Source: Neglectibacter timonensis
Lineage (GTDB): Bacteria > Bacillota > Clostridia > Oscillospirales > Acutalibacteraceae
Assembly (NCBI RefSeq): GCF_900048895.1
Contig: NZ_LT160640.1
Span: forward strand, 1,318,758-1,382,757
Length of the DNA stretch: 64,000 bases
Direction: 5' to 3'
Positions 36,692-45,295 of this stretch are shown piece by piece (position 1 is the first letter of the stretch; each line of letters opens with the position of its first letter). Made by a program: the position numbers and the translations under genes. The notes beneath the pieces were generated by a model, which was given only the letters and a program-made list of their open reading frames with translations, searched no databases and had not been told where the DNA came from.

Positions 36692-37543
36692 GGCGCTGCA
36701 GCGCAGTACCAGGCCGAGACGGTCCAGGCGCTTTTCCTGTTCCTCCCCGCTCTCCATGGTGTAAATACGGGTGGTATTGATGTTGCTGTGCCCCAGCAGG
36801 TCTGCCAGGCGCACCAGGTTCCGTTCCGCCGAATAGAACACGCGGGCGAACAGGTGCCTTAGGTTATGGGGGAAAACCTTGCTCTTTTCCACCCCCGCCT
36901 CCGCGCACAGGGATTTCATCAACGCCCAGATATAGGATCTGCCCAGGGGCAGCCCGTTCCGGCTCAGGAACAGGGGCCCTTTTTTCACGCCCATCCGGCG
37001 GGCGTACTCCATCAGACGCCGGCTCAGTTGCCTGGGCAGGAACACCATCCTCCGCTTCCCTTTGCAGGCCACCTCCGCCCGGCCCAGGCGCGCCGCCTCC
37101 ACCGTGATATATTCCAGCTCGGAAACCCGGATTCCCGTAGAGCATACGGCCTGCAGCAGCAGGCACAGCCTTTCGTCCCCCCGCCTTTCCGCCGCCGTAA
37201 CCAGCCTTCCGTATTCTTCCCGGGTCAGCTCCCGCTCCGGGTCGCGGAACATCCTACGCTGCAGGCGCAGGGGTTTGATCCGGCATTCGCCCCAGCCTGC
37301 AAAGGCGAAAAAGCTGTTGAGCGCCGCCAGCATGGAATTCACGCTGGCCGGGGCATAGTTCTGCACCAGCCATTCTTTATAACGGAGCACCGCCAGTTTA
37401 TCCAGGGTTTTTCCATCCTCCAGAAAACGCTGGAAGGCCCGCAGGTCCCGCAGGTATTTTTCCCTGGTGGCTCCGCTCCGTTCCTCCTCCTGCAGATATG
37501 CTTCAAACCCTTTCAGACAGCGTTGTGTGAGCTCATGTTTCAT
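36686..37543 (-). CDS. Tyrosine recombinase (XerC/D-like), probable invertase
   Basis: Encodes 285 residues. N-terminal SAM-like core-binding domain (residues ~1-95, LTQRCLKGFEAYLQEEERSG) and catalytic domain with the full set: Arg in STGIRVSELE, Lys in CKGKRRMVF, His-x-x-Arg in HNLRHLFA, His in LLGHSNINTT and the nucleophile Tyr in TRIYTMES. The ATG at 37543 gives normal Xer length; GGGAGA lies upstream. Its last codons overlap recombination-like site C and it borders the putative invertible promoter, so it most likely flips that segment. It could instead be the relic of an integrated element, but no other element genes are seen. Confidence 0.88.
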   Translation of the reverse strand: MKHELTQRCLKGFEAYLQEEERSGATREKYLRDLRAFQRFLEDGKTLDKLAVLRYKEWLVQNYAPASVNSMLAALNSFFAFAGWGECRIKPLRLQRRMFRDPERELTREEYGRLVTAAERRGDERLCLLLQAVCSTGIRVSELEYITVEAARLGRAEVACKGKRRMVFLPRQLSRRLMEYARRMGVKKGPLFLSRNGLPLGRSYIWALMKSLCAEAGVEKSKVFPHNLRHLFARVFYSAERNLVRLADLLGHSNINTTRIYTMESGEEQEKRLDRLGLVLRCSAT

Positions 37544-37702
37544 TTTAATAGGAATCTCCCTTCCGCTTTTCCTCTCAGGCGGCCGCCTGGAATTTTCCGA
37601 TGCTTCAGCTCCTGTAATGCTGTTTGGCTTTACAGGAGCTGCGCTGAAAAATTGCGGTCCGCCTGTTTCTTCTCTCCTTCTAGTGTGCTTGCCTTCTGTA
37701 AT

Positions 37703-37731
37703 TTCATACATTTCCCAAGCCGCCGGTTCAA
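37703..37731 (-). promoter_or_regulatory. Candidate promoter of the recombinase gene
   Basis: Minus strand TTGAAC (37726-37731), 17 bases, TATGAA (37703-37708). It lies just downstream of the hairpin at 37754-37788, which would shield it from upstream transcription. Confidence 0.45.
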
Positions 37732-37745
37732 AATATACCAACGGC

Positions 37746-37788
37746 AAAAAAAGACTCCCGAGTTCCTCGCTTTGAGGGACTCGGGAGT
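37746..37788 (-). terminator. Terminator upstream of the recombinase gene
   Basis: ACTCCCGAGT (37754-37763) pairs with ACTCGGGAGT (37779-37788), followed on the minus strand by seven T. No minus-strand gene ends here, so it is an insulator, an attenuator or the end of a small RNA. Confidence 0.7.
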
Positions 37789-37839
37789 TTCTGTTGGGGC
37801 TTGCAAAAGCGGTTCCCAATTATTCCCAGTAGATTTTGC

Positions 37840-37853
37840 AGAACATGCGTTCT
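37840..37853. promoter_or_regulatory. LexA (SOS) box 1
   Basis: AGAACATGCGTTCT contains GAAC-N4-GTTC, the core of the B. subtilis-type LexA box. It overlaps a TATAAT at 37853-37858, so bound LexA would block the dinB promoter. Confidence 0.8.
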
Positions 37854-37863
37854 ATAATAAATT

Positions 37864-37877
37864 CAAACACACGTTCG
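37864..37877. promoter_or_regulatory. LexA (SOS) box 2, weaker
   Basis: CAAACACACGTTCG matches CGAAC-N4-GTTCG with one mismatch, two helical turns after box 1. Confidence 0.55.
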
Positions 37878-37930
37878 ATTTTTGTCTTCATGTTTTACAG
37901 CCGCATCACAAAAAGGAGTGGAAAAGCGGA

Positions 37931-39169
37931 ATGGAAAGGGTGATCCTTCACGCGGATATGAACAACTTTTACGCCTCCGTGGAATGCCTGTACCAACCCG
38001 GACTGCGGGGAAAACCTGTGGCCGTGGCCGGAGACCCGGAGGCGCGGCACGGCATCGTACTGGCTAAGAACTACGAAGCCAAGCGGTTCGGCGTAGCCAC
38101 GGGCAACCCTCTCTGGCTGGCAAAGCAGCTTTGCCCGGAGATCATTTTCGTACCGCCCCATTTTGACCGATACCTGAAATTTTCCCGGCTGGCCAGGGAG
38201 CTCTGCGAGGCTTATACCGACCAGGTGGAAAGTTTCGGCCTGGACGAATGCTGGCTGGATGTGACCGGAAGCGCCGGCCTGTTCGGCTCCGGAGAGCAAA
38301 TCGCAGACAAGCTGCGCGCCCGCATCCGCCGGGAACTGGGCATCACGGCGTCGGTGGGCGTCTCCTTCAACAAGGTGTTCGCCAAGCTGGGCAGCGATTA
38401 CAAAAAGCCGGACGCCACCACCGTGTTCACCCGGGAGAATTACCGGGAAGCCCTGTGGCCCCTGCCCGCCTCCGCCCTTCTGTATGTGGGCCCCGCCACG
38501 GAAAAGCTGCTGAAGAAATATGCCATCCGCACCATCGGGGAGCTGGCCGGGACGGAGCGGAAGCTGCTTTCCTCCCTGCTGGGGAAAGCCGGTGAAATGC
38601 TCTGGGCCTTTGCCAACGGCCTGGACGTCTCCCCGGTGACCCGGTCCGGGCTGCAGCCCGCCGTCAAAAGCATCGGCAACAGCGCCACCCTGCCCCGGGA
38701 TCTGCTGCCCGGGCAGGATTTAAAGCTCACGCTCTACATTCTCTGCGAATCTGTGGCAGAACGCCTGCGGGAACAGAATCTGCAGTGTTCCACCGTACAG
38801 GTGGGCGTCCGCTACGACAATTTGTTTTCTTTCGAACGCCAGAAAAAGCTGGACGCTCCCCTGTGCAATTCCAGAGGGCTGTTTGAGGCCGCCTACGGGC
38901 TCTGCTGCCGCAGTCCCCTGAACAGGCCTGTCCGCAGCCTGGGCGTGCGGGCCTGTCAGCTTTCCCTCTGCGAAAACCTGCAGGCCTCCCTGTATGGCGA
39001 GGTGCGGCGCTCCCAGCGCCAGGATGACCTGGAGCACGCGGTAGACGGCGTCCGCCGCCGCTTCGGCCATTTCAGCATCCAGAGGGGCATTGCCCTTACA
39101 GACCCGGCGCTCTCCCGCCTGGACCCCAAAAACGACCATGTGATCCACCCCGTCTCCTTTCTGAAATAA
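37931..39169 (+). CDS. dinB: Y-family DNA polymerase IV
   Basis: Encodes 412 residues. Catalytic acids: Asp9 in HADMNNFYASVE and Asp105/Glu106 in SFGLDECWLDVTGS. The finger, HhH thumb (GELAGTERKLLSSLLGKAGE) and little-finger domains are all present. It copies damaged DNA at the cost of accuracy. ATG 37931 follows AAGGAG; the open frame extends far upstream without a site. It is the first gene of an operon with a small protein and an SRAP protein and is controlled by two LexA boxes. Confidence 0.93.
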   Translation: MERVILHADMNNFYASVECLYQPGLRGKPVAVAGDPEARHGIVLAKNYEAKRFGVATGNPLWLAKQLCPEIIFVPPHFDRYLKFSRLARELCEAYTDQVESFGLDECWLDVTGSAGLFGSGEQIADKLRARIRRELGITASVGVSFNKVFAKLGSDYKKPDATTVFTRENYREALWPLPASALLYVGPATEKLLKKYAIRTIGELAGTERKLLSSLLGKAGEMLWAFANGLDVSPVTRSGLQPAVKSIGNSATLPRDLLPGQDLKLTLYILCESVAERLREQNLQCSTVQVGVRYDNLFSFERQKKLDAPLCNSRGLFEAAYGLCCRSPLNRPVRSLGVRACQLSLCENLQASLYGEVRRSQRQDDLEHAVDGVRRRFGHFSIQRGIALTDPALSRLDPKNDHVIHPVSFLK

Positions 39170-39211
39170 AAGAGAGGGATTCGGCGCAGACTATTCCCAG
39201 AGGCATGCAGT

Positions 39212-39448
39212 ATGCGAAAAGTATATGTAAAAGTGAAAGCGGAATTTGACACGGCAGGCTTTCTCAGCCCCCTCTCCCTCACCTGGGAGGACGGCCGGGA
39301 ATTCCCCATTGACCGGGTGCTGGACGCCCAGCGTGCGGCCAGCCGGAAAGCGGGAGGCATCGGTACCCGGTACACCGTGCGCATCCAGGGCAGGGAGCGG
39401 TATCTGTGGTTTGAAAATCCCGCCTGGTTTGTGGAAGCGCCGCGCTGA
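39212..39448 (+). CDS. Small conserved-type protein between dinB and SRAP genes
   Basis: Encodes 78 residues: MRKVYVKVKAEFDTAGFL, then LSLTWEDGREFPIDRVLDAQ and RYTVRIQGRERYLWFENPAW. It looks like a small all-beta domain. In my recollection proteins of this type often follow a Y-family polymerase gene in Clostridia, so a role in the SOS response is plausible, but no function is known. It is not an obvious shadow of another gene and fills the gap between two SOS genes; the frame is in line with operon structure. Confidence 0.7.
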   Translation: MRKVYVKVKAEFDTAGFLSPLSLTWEDGREFPIDRVLDAQRAASRKAGGIGTRYTVRIQGRERYLWFENPAWFVEAPR

Positions 39449-39499
39449 AAAGCCGCCCGCCGTTTTCCGCGCCCAAGACAACAGCAAAGGATGACAGCT

Positions 39500-40075
39500 A
39501 TGTGCGGCAGATACACCCTGTTCACCGATACCGAAGCCCGTGAAATCCGGGAGATCATCGAGGCCGCCCAGCGGCAGGCCGGAAGCGCGCCCCTAAAAAC
39601 CGGGGAGATTTTCCCCACCAACCTGGCCCCTATCCTGACCTGCAGCCGTCAGCGGATTCAGGCGGAAGCCGCTGTCTGGGGCTTTCCGGGTTTTCAGGGC
39701 CGGGGCGTGCTGATCAACGCCAGGGCAGAGACGGCTGCGGAAAAGAGAACCTTTCAAAAACCCCTGCGCGTCTCGCGCTGCGCGGTGCCCAGCACCGGCT
39801 TTTACGAATGGGGACCCGGCAAGAGGAAGCACTGCTTCCGCCTGCCGGAAACCGAAGCCCTTTACATGGCCGGGCTTTGGAACGATTACGGAGAGGAACG
39901 GAAATTCGTCATCCTTACCACAGCGGCAAACGCCTCCGTGGCTCCAGTCCATGACCGGATGCCGGTTATCCTCCCACGGGACCGGCTGGAGGAATGGCTG
40001 CTGGACCCGGAAGCCGCCCAGCTTCTTCTGAGAGCCCCCCAGCCGGGACTGGATGCTTTTCCCGAAGCGCTGTAG
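39500..40075 (+). CDS. SRAP-family protein (HMCES/YedK type)
   Basis: Encodes 191 residues beginning MCGRYTLF. After loss of Met the Cys2 forms a covalent bond with abasic sites in single-stranded DNA. The other conserved residues are present: Asn in GVLINARAETAAEK, Glu in STGFYEWG and His in APVHDRMPVIL. I start at ATG 39500, eight bases after AAAGGA, since Cys must be residue 2; ATG 39491 would bury it. Third gene of the SOS operon: it shields abasic sites while DinB works. Confidence 0.92.
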   Translation: MCGRYTLFTDTEAREIREIIEAAQRQAGSAPLKTGEIFPTNLAPILTCSRQRIQAEAAVWGFPGFQGRGVLINARAETAAEKRTFQKPLRVSRCAVPSTGFYEWGPGKRKHCFRLPETEALYMAGLWNDYGEERKFVILTTAANASVAPVHDRMPVILPRDRLEEWLLDPEAAQLLLRAPQPGLDAFPEAL

Positions 40076-40094
40076 AGCTGTGCCGTCCCCCTGT

Positions 40095-41225
40095 TCAGGA
40101 GAGGATGCGCACGGGCACGCCGTTTACCTCTACGCCAGCTTCCGCGTGGATGAGGATATAGCGCTTGCCGTCGATCACCCTGGTTTCGATCAAATCGCCC
40201 CGCTCCGGGTTCACCTGAATGGTTACATCGGGCGTGCGCACCTCGAACTGCTTCTCTACAAGATTCACCGGCCTGAGCTCGGTTTCAGCGCCGAACTCGC
40301 TCTCATATTTTTCCTCAAAAGCGGCCACATGTTCTTCCGCCACGCCGCAAGATTCCAAAACCCGCTTTACAGTTCCTCTGGAAATCACCAGAGGTTCTTC
40401 CTCTTTATTGGCCTTGTGTTCCTCCATCATGCTGCAAAGTTGTTCGTTCACCGCCTGCACCACGTCCAGGCTGCAGTCCTCTTCCAGAGTTTCCGCCAGA
40501 AGGCCCTGGAAGGTCTCCTTCTGCACCGCCGCCGGCATGGGCAGCTCGGTGCGGAACACCGTATCCACGAATTCCTGATGGTTCTCCTCAATATTCCGGG
40601 AATAGTAGAGGGCGTTGTAAATATTGGCGCTGCGGTCGTCAAAGGCCGGGAACAGGAATCCCAGCTCCGGCGGGGCCACAATCCAATCCACATCCCGGTT
40701 ATGGAACGTGTTCTGGGGCACATCGTAGCTCAGCATCGGCTTTGTCATCTTCACCGGACAGATGCTGCACAAAATATAAGAGTATACCTCCGACGAGGCG
40801 TCCTTCTGGGTCTCCCCATCCCTGGAACGGAAGGGGATATCATACGTGTCATAAGCCAGCAGGATCAAATAATTCCCTTCCAGGGCAAGGGTCTCGATCA
40901 CGCGCTGAAAAAACACCTGCACCATTTCTTCTTCCTTCAGGGCAGAATCCCGCAGAGCCATCAGCAGCCTGTGCTCGTCGCTGTCCACCACCTGCTGGGT
41001 GGCAAAGGAGATGTCGATCAGATTCTTTCCCAGGGTTCCCGAAAGGGTCCGCTTGAGAACCCCCAGCATATTTTCCGTTTCCTCCTGAGGCATCATGGAA
41101 AGCGCCTGGTCAAACTGAGAGATAATCTCCCGCTTTTCGTTTACATAACATCCGCGAATATGATTGATATTGCTTTTGTCCCCACGGAACCGGCGGCGGA
41201 TTTCCGCGATTTCCTTTTCATTCAT
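40095..41225 (-). CDS. DUF4317 family protein
   Basis: Encodes 376 residues from ATG 41225 (GGGAGA upstream). It has the DUF4317 start KEIAEIRRRFRGDKSNINHI with GCYVNEKREIIS, the segment LLAYDTYDIPFRSRDG and the C-terminal IDGKRYILIHAEAGVEVNGV. The family is widespread in Clostridia and has no known function; no membrane segment or enzyme motif is visible. It is convergent with the SOS operon, with only 19 bases between stops. Confidence 0.88.
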   Translation of the reverse strand: MNEKEIAEIRRRFRGDKSNINHIRGCYVNEKREIISQFDQALSMMPQEETENMLGVLKRTLSGTLGKNLIDISFATQQVVDSDEHRLLMALRDSALKEEEMVQVFFQRVIETLALEGNYLILLAYDTYDIPFRSRDGETQKDASSEVYSYILCSICPVKMTKPMLSYDVPQNTFHNRDVDWIVAPPELGFLFPAFDDRSANIYNALYYSRNIEENHQEFVDTVFRTELPMPAAVQKETFQGLLAETLEEDCSLDVVQAVNEQLCSMMEEHKANKEEEPLVISRGTVKRVLESCGVAEEHVAAFEEKYESEFGAETELRPVNLVEKQFEVRTPDVTIQVNPERGDLIETRVIDGKRYILIHAEAGVEVNGVPVRILS

Positions 41226-41369
41226 TTTAGTTTCTCTCCCTATCCTGATATTGGTGTAAAACCCTGTTATTTTACACCAGGAGGCTTTAAAACTCAAGTG
41301 AAAAAAGACGGCGGAGCCATCTTCCGGCCCGGTGGAAATCCTGGCGGAGCGGCAAGGCGGCTTAAAGAA

Positions 41370-43121
41370 TCAGGTCTGGACAAACTGGCTGTTGTAGAGT
41401 TCGGAATAGAAGCCGCCGCGCTCCAGCAGTTCCCGGTGGGTACCCTGCTCGATGATGTGGCCGTCCCGCATCACCAGGATCACGTCCGCGTCCATGATGG
41501 TGGAAAGCCGGTGGGCCACGATAAAGCTGGTGCGGCCCTGCATCATTTTTTGGAACGCCTTTTGAATGCGCTGCTCCGTCCTGGTGTCAATAGAGGAGGT
41601 AGCCTCGTCCAGAATCAGCATGGGCGGCAGGCAGAGCATCACCCTGGCGATGCATAAAAGCTGCTTCTGCCCCTGGCTGATATTCCCGCCATCCTCGGAA
41701 ATCACCGTATCATATCCCTCCGGCAGGCGCTTGATAAAGCTGTGGGCGTGGGCCGCCTTGGCGGCCTCCACCACTTCTTCCAGGCTGGCCTCCGGCCTGC
41801 CGTAGGCGATATTTTCCCGGATAGTCCCACGCTTGAGCCAGGTATCCTGCAGCACCATCCCGTAATTCCGCCGGAGGCTTTTTCGCGTCAGCCGCCGAAT
41901 ATCCGTTCCGCTCACCGAAATAGCGCCGGAATCCACATCGTAAAACCGCATCAACAGGTTGATTACCGTGGTTTTGCCGCAGCCCGTGGGTCCCACCAGC
42001 GCAACCCGCTGGCCCGGGGCCACCTTCAGGGTAAAGTTCTCGATCAGCTTCCGGCTTTTCACATAGGAGAAGCCTACCTGCTCGATGTTCACAGAACCGT
42101 CCGCCTCCTCCAGCACCCGGGCGTCCTGAGCGTCCGGCTGCTGGGGTTCTTCCTCGATCAGCTCAAATACCCGGGAGGCACAGGCCAAGGCGTTCTGCAG
42201 CTCCGTCACCACGCCGGAAATCTCATTGAAGGGCTTGGTATACTGGTTGGCATAGCTGAGAAAACAGGAGAGCGTCCCCACCGTGATGCCGCCCGACACC
42301 ACAGAAAGCGCCCCTACAATCCCCACGCCGGTATACACCAGGGAATTCACAAACCGGGTGGAAGGATTGGTGATGGAGGAAAAGAAGATGGCCCGCAAGG
42401 AACATTTCCGCAGCCGCTCGTTGATTTCTTCAAACTGCTGCATGGATTTCTCCTCGTGCCCGAAAGCCTGCACCACCTTCTGGTTTCCCACCATTTCCTC
42501 AATGAAACCAGTCTGCTCGCCCCGCACCTGAGACTGTTTGCGGAACATGGCATAGGTGCGCTTGGCGATGAAGGCCGCCACCAGCAGGGAAACCGGTGTG
42601 ATCAGCACCACTACCACGGTGATAGTCACGTCCTCATGAAGCATGAACAGCAGGGTGCCCAGTATGGTAATCACCCCGGTAAACAGCTGGGTAAATCCCA
42701 TCAAAAGGCCGTCTGCAAACTGGTCCACATCGGCGATCACCCGGCTCACCAAATCGCCGGAGGGATGGGCGTCCAGATAGCGCAGGGGAAGAATCTGGAT
42801 TTTTTCCATGGCCTCGTTCCGGATATCCCGAACCACCCTGTAGGCAACGCGGTTGTTGCTCAAATTCATACCCCACTGAGAGAGTGCGGCGATGCCGATA
42901 AAGACGCCGATCTGCAGAAGAATCCGGAAAATTCCGGAGAAATCCACCTCGCCCCGCCCGATCACCAAATCCACGGCGCGGCCTGTCAAAATGGGGATAT
43001 AAAGCGTGGCCGCCACAGTAACCGCGGCCAGCAGCACGGAGAGCGCCAGGAACATCCAGTAGCTCCTGATCCGCCGGAGCACCTTTTTCAGCGTGCCCTT
43101 CTGCACTTCCTTCCCTTTCAT
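41370..43121 (-). CDS. ABC exporter half-transporter, catalytic subunit
   Basis: Encodes 583 residues: six-helix membrane domain (1-330) and ATPase domain. Walker A VGPTGCGKTTV, signature ISQGQKQLL, Walker B LILDEATSSID with the catalytic Glu, and switch His in VAHRLSTI. It overlaps the next subunit gene by four bases. The pair resembles heterodimeric TM287/288 or LmrCD exporters that pump out drugs or lipids. Confidence 0.92.
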   Translation of the reverse strand: MKGKEVQKGTLKKVLRRIRSYWMFLALSVLLAAVTVAATLYIPILTGRAVDLVIGRGEVDFSGIFRILLQIGVFIGIAALSQWGMNLSNNRVAYRVVRDIRNEAMEKIQILPLRYLDAHPSGDLVSRVIADVDQFADGLLMGFTQLFTGVITILGTLLFMLHEDVTITVVVVLITPVSLLVAAFIAKRTYAMFRKQSQVRGEQTGFIEEMVGNQKVVQAFGHEEKSMQQFEEINERLRKCSLRAIFFSSITNPSTRFVNSLVYTGVGIVGALSVVSGGITVGTLSCFLSYANQYTKPFNEISGVVTELQNALACASRVFELIEEEPQQPDAQDARVLEEADGSVNIEQVGFSYVKSRKLIENFTLKVAPGQRVALVGPTGCGKTTVINLLMRFYDVDSGAISVSGTDIRRLTRKSLRRNYGMVLQDTWLKRGTIRENIAYGRPEASLEEVVEAAKAAHAHSFIKRLPEGYDTVISEDGGNISQGQKQLLCIARVMLCLPPMLILDEATSSIDTRTEQRIQKAFQKMMQGRTSFIVAHRLSTIMDADVILVMRDGHIIEQGTHRELLERGGFYSELYNSQFVQT

Positions 43122-44854
43122 ACGGCGGCCTCCTTCCCAGCCTTCTGGAATTGTGATTCATAGATTTCGCGGTACACTTCACAGCTTTCCAACAGCTCAC
43201 TGTGGGTGCCGATACCCACGGCTTCCCCGTCGTCCAGCACAATGATCTGATCGGCGTACTGCAGGGAGGAAGCCCGCTGGGAAACCAGAAACACCGTGGG
43301 CGCCCCAGGCATCTCCCGTATGGCCTTGCGAAGCTTTGCGTCCGTGGCGAAATCCAGGGCGCTGGCGCTGTCGTCCAGAATCAGGATTTCAGGACGCCGC
43401 ACCAGGGCCCGGGCAATGGTCAGCCGCTGCTTCTGCCCGCCGGAAAGGTTCTTTCCACCCTGGGAGACGGCCTCCTCCAGCTTTCCCGGCTTCTGCTCCA
43501 CAAACTCCCGGGCCTGGGCGGTTTCCAGGGCCTGCCAAAGCTCCTCCTCACCGGCATCTTCCCTGCCCCACAGCAGATTTTCCCGGATGGTACCCGTGAA
43601 CAGCACGGCCTTCTGCATCACGGCGCCGATCTTCCCCCGCAGCACGTTCACATCATACTCCCGCACGTCCACGCCGTCCACCAGCACCCTGCCCTCCGTA
43701 ACGTCGTAAAAACGGGGAATCAGGTTGACCACCGTGGACTTTCCGCTGCCCGTACCGCCGATGATGCCGATGGTTTCCCCCGGCCCGGCCCGGAAGCTCA
43801 GGTTCGTCAGCGAGGGCGCGCCTGCCCCCGCATAGGTGAGGCTTACATTTTCAAATACCACCGTGCCCCGCTCTTCCCCGGAAGCCTTTGGGGAAACCGG
43901 CGAAGCGAGGGTGGATTCCGTCTCCAGCACATTGGATATCCGGTTGGCGCAGGCCAACGCCTTGGAAATGTTGATGATCAGGTTCGCCATCTTGATCAGC
44001 TCCACCAGAATCTGCGACATATAATTCAGAAGCGCTACCACCGCGCCCTGGGTGAGGAAACCGGCGTCCACCCGCACGGCTCCCACCCAGATCAGCACTG
44101 CCGCCGCCACATTGATCAGCACAAAGGTCAGCGGGTTCATCAGGGAGGAGATTCTGCCCACAAAAACCTGCAGGTTTGTCAGCTCGCGGTTGCTCTCCTG
44201 AAAGCGCCTGGTTTCCGCCTCCTCCCTGCCGAAGGCCCTCACCACGCGCACGCCCGTCAGGTTTTCCCGGGTGATGCCCAGCACCCTGTCCAGTCCGGCC
44301 TGCACCTTTTTATACCGGGGCATGGTCCACAGCATAATACCGAACACCACCGCCGCCAGCAGCGGTATCACCGCGGCGAACACCAGCGCCGCTTTCCAAT
44401 CCACCGTAAAGGCCATCACCATGGCGCCAAACACCACGAAGGGGGACCGCAGCAGCAGGCGCAGCGTCAGGTTCACGCCGTTCTGCACCTGGTTCACATC
44501 GCTGGTCATCCGGGTGATGAGGGTCGCCCCGCCTACCCGGTCCATCTCCGTAAAGCTCAGGCTCTGAATGTGGGAAAACAGGGCGCGCCGCAGGTTTGCG
44601 GCAAACCCCACAGAGGCCTTTGCTGCAAAATACTGGGCCGTTATGGAGCATATAAGCCCCACCACCCCCAGCCCCACCAGAAGCAGACACATACGGATAA
44701 TATAATTCTGATCCCGGTTGTGAATGCCCACGTCGATCACCGAGGCCATCACCAGAGGCACCAGCAGCTCGAACGTGGCTTCCAGCAGCTTAAAAAGCGG
44801 CCCGAGGATGCTCTCCTTCTTGTACTCCTTCATGTAGACCAGCAGCTTCTTCAA
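43118..44854 (-). CDS. ABC exporter half-transporter, degenerate-site subunit
   Basis: Encodes 578 residues from TTG 44854, six bases after GGAGGGG; ATG 44884 would add ten residues before that site. Membrane domain followed by ATPase domain: Walker A IGGTGSGKSTV, signature LSGGQKQRLTI, Walker B LILDDSASALD, in which the catalytic Glu is Asp, and Gln in place of switch His (VSQRASSLQ). One degenerate site is the rule in heterodimeric exporters, so this is the non-catalytic partner of the next gene. First gene of the pair. Confidence 0.92.
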   Translation of the reverse strand: MKKLLVYMKEYKKESILGPLFKLLEATFELLVPLVMASVIDVGIHNRDQNYIIRMCLLLVGLGVVGLICSITAQYFAAKASVGFAANLRRALFSHIQSLSFTEMDRVGGATLITRMTSDVNQVQNGVNLTLRLLLRSPFVVFGAMVMAFTVDWKAALVFAAVIPLLAAVVFGIMLWTMPRYKKVQAGLDRVLGITRENLTGVRVVRAFGREEAETRRFQESNRELTNLQVFVGRISSLMNPLTFVLINVAAAVLIWVGAVRVDAGFLTQGAVVALLNYMSQILVELIKMANLIINISKALACANRISNVLETESTLASPVSPKASGEERGTVVFENVSLTYAGAGAPSLTNLSFRAGPGETIGIIGGTGSGKSTVVNLIPRFYDVTEGRVLVDGVDVREYDVNVLRGKIGAVMQKAVLFTGTIRENLLWGREDAGEEELWQALETAQAREFVEQKPGKLEEAVSQGGKNLSGGQKQRLTIARALVRRPEILILDDSASALDFATDAKLRKAIREMPGAPTVFLVSQRASSLQYADQIIVLDDGEAVGIGTHSELLESCEVYREIYESQFQKAGKEAAV

Positions 44855-45073
44855 CCGGGTCCCCTCCTTCTCTGTTCTCTGCATTTCTTCCGCCTGCGTT
44901 TTAAAAAGCGGCGGCGCTGCGCAGGCCGTCCAGCATGTGCGCCGCCTTCCAGATTGTTATCATTTTAACACAAAAACAAAGGAACCGGTATCCTTGGGCC
45001 GGATAAACCTTTTTTGATTTTGGAAAAAGATTTGTCAAATCCCGACAAAAAAGAATTTTTCTCATTTTTCCGG

Positions 45074-45102
45074 TTGCTTTTCCCAGAGCTTTTTGCTATA
45101 GT
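45074..45102 (+). promoter_or_regulatory. Promoter of the pfl operon
   Basis: TTGCTT (45074-45079), 17 bases, TATAGT (45097-45102). Transcription would start near 45109, at the beginning of the riboswitch. Confidence 0.6.
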
Positions 45103-45108
45103 AATGAC

Positions 45109-45192
45109 ACAAGGTCTCCGCAACTGACGGGTCAGGTGGGCAACCACCGGGGAGCGGAGGAACAAGCCTTATTTGCCGACCGTCTGGGCAGC
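45109..45192 (+). promoter_or_regulatory. ZTP (pfl) riboswitch
   Basis: The leader carries the conserved pieces of the ZTP aptamer: the P1/P2 region with CAACTGACGGG, the segment ACCACCGGGGAGCG, and the pseudoknot-closing segment GCCGACCGTCTGGGCA. This RNA class senses ZTP/ZMP, the alarm signal of folate shortage, and was named for its place before pfl genes. Its 3' end overlaps the terminator stem at 45186-45212, so ligand binding would prevent termination and switch the operon on. Recognised by memory of the consensus; not computed. Confidence 0.85.
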
Positions 45193-45217
45193 GTCGCCGT
45201 GCGATGCTGCCCTTTTT
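45186..45217 (+). terminator. Riboswitch-controlled terminator
   Basis: GGGCAGC (45186-45192) pairs with GCTGCCC (45206-45212), with inner TCGC/GCGA pairs, followed by TTTTT. The left arm is shared with the aptamer's last conserved segment, the usual ON-switch layout. Confidence 0.85.
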
Positions 45218-45295
45218 GATTTCCCTGGCGTGGGGAAGAAAAAGGGCAGGGAATCCGGGGCGCATCATCCGGTTATGAGAAAGGGAGTCATCCAT

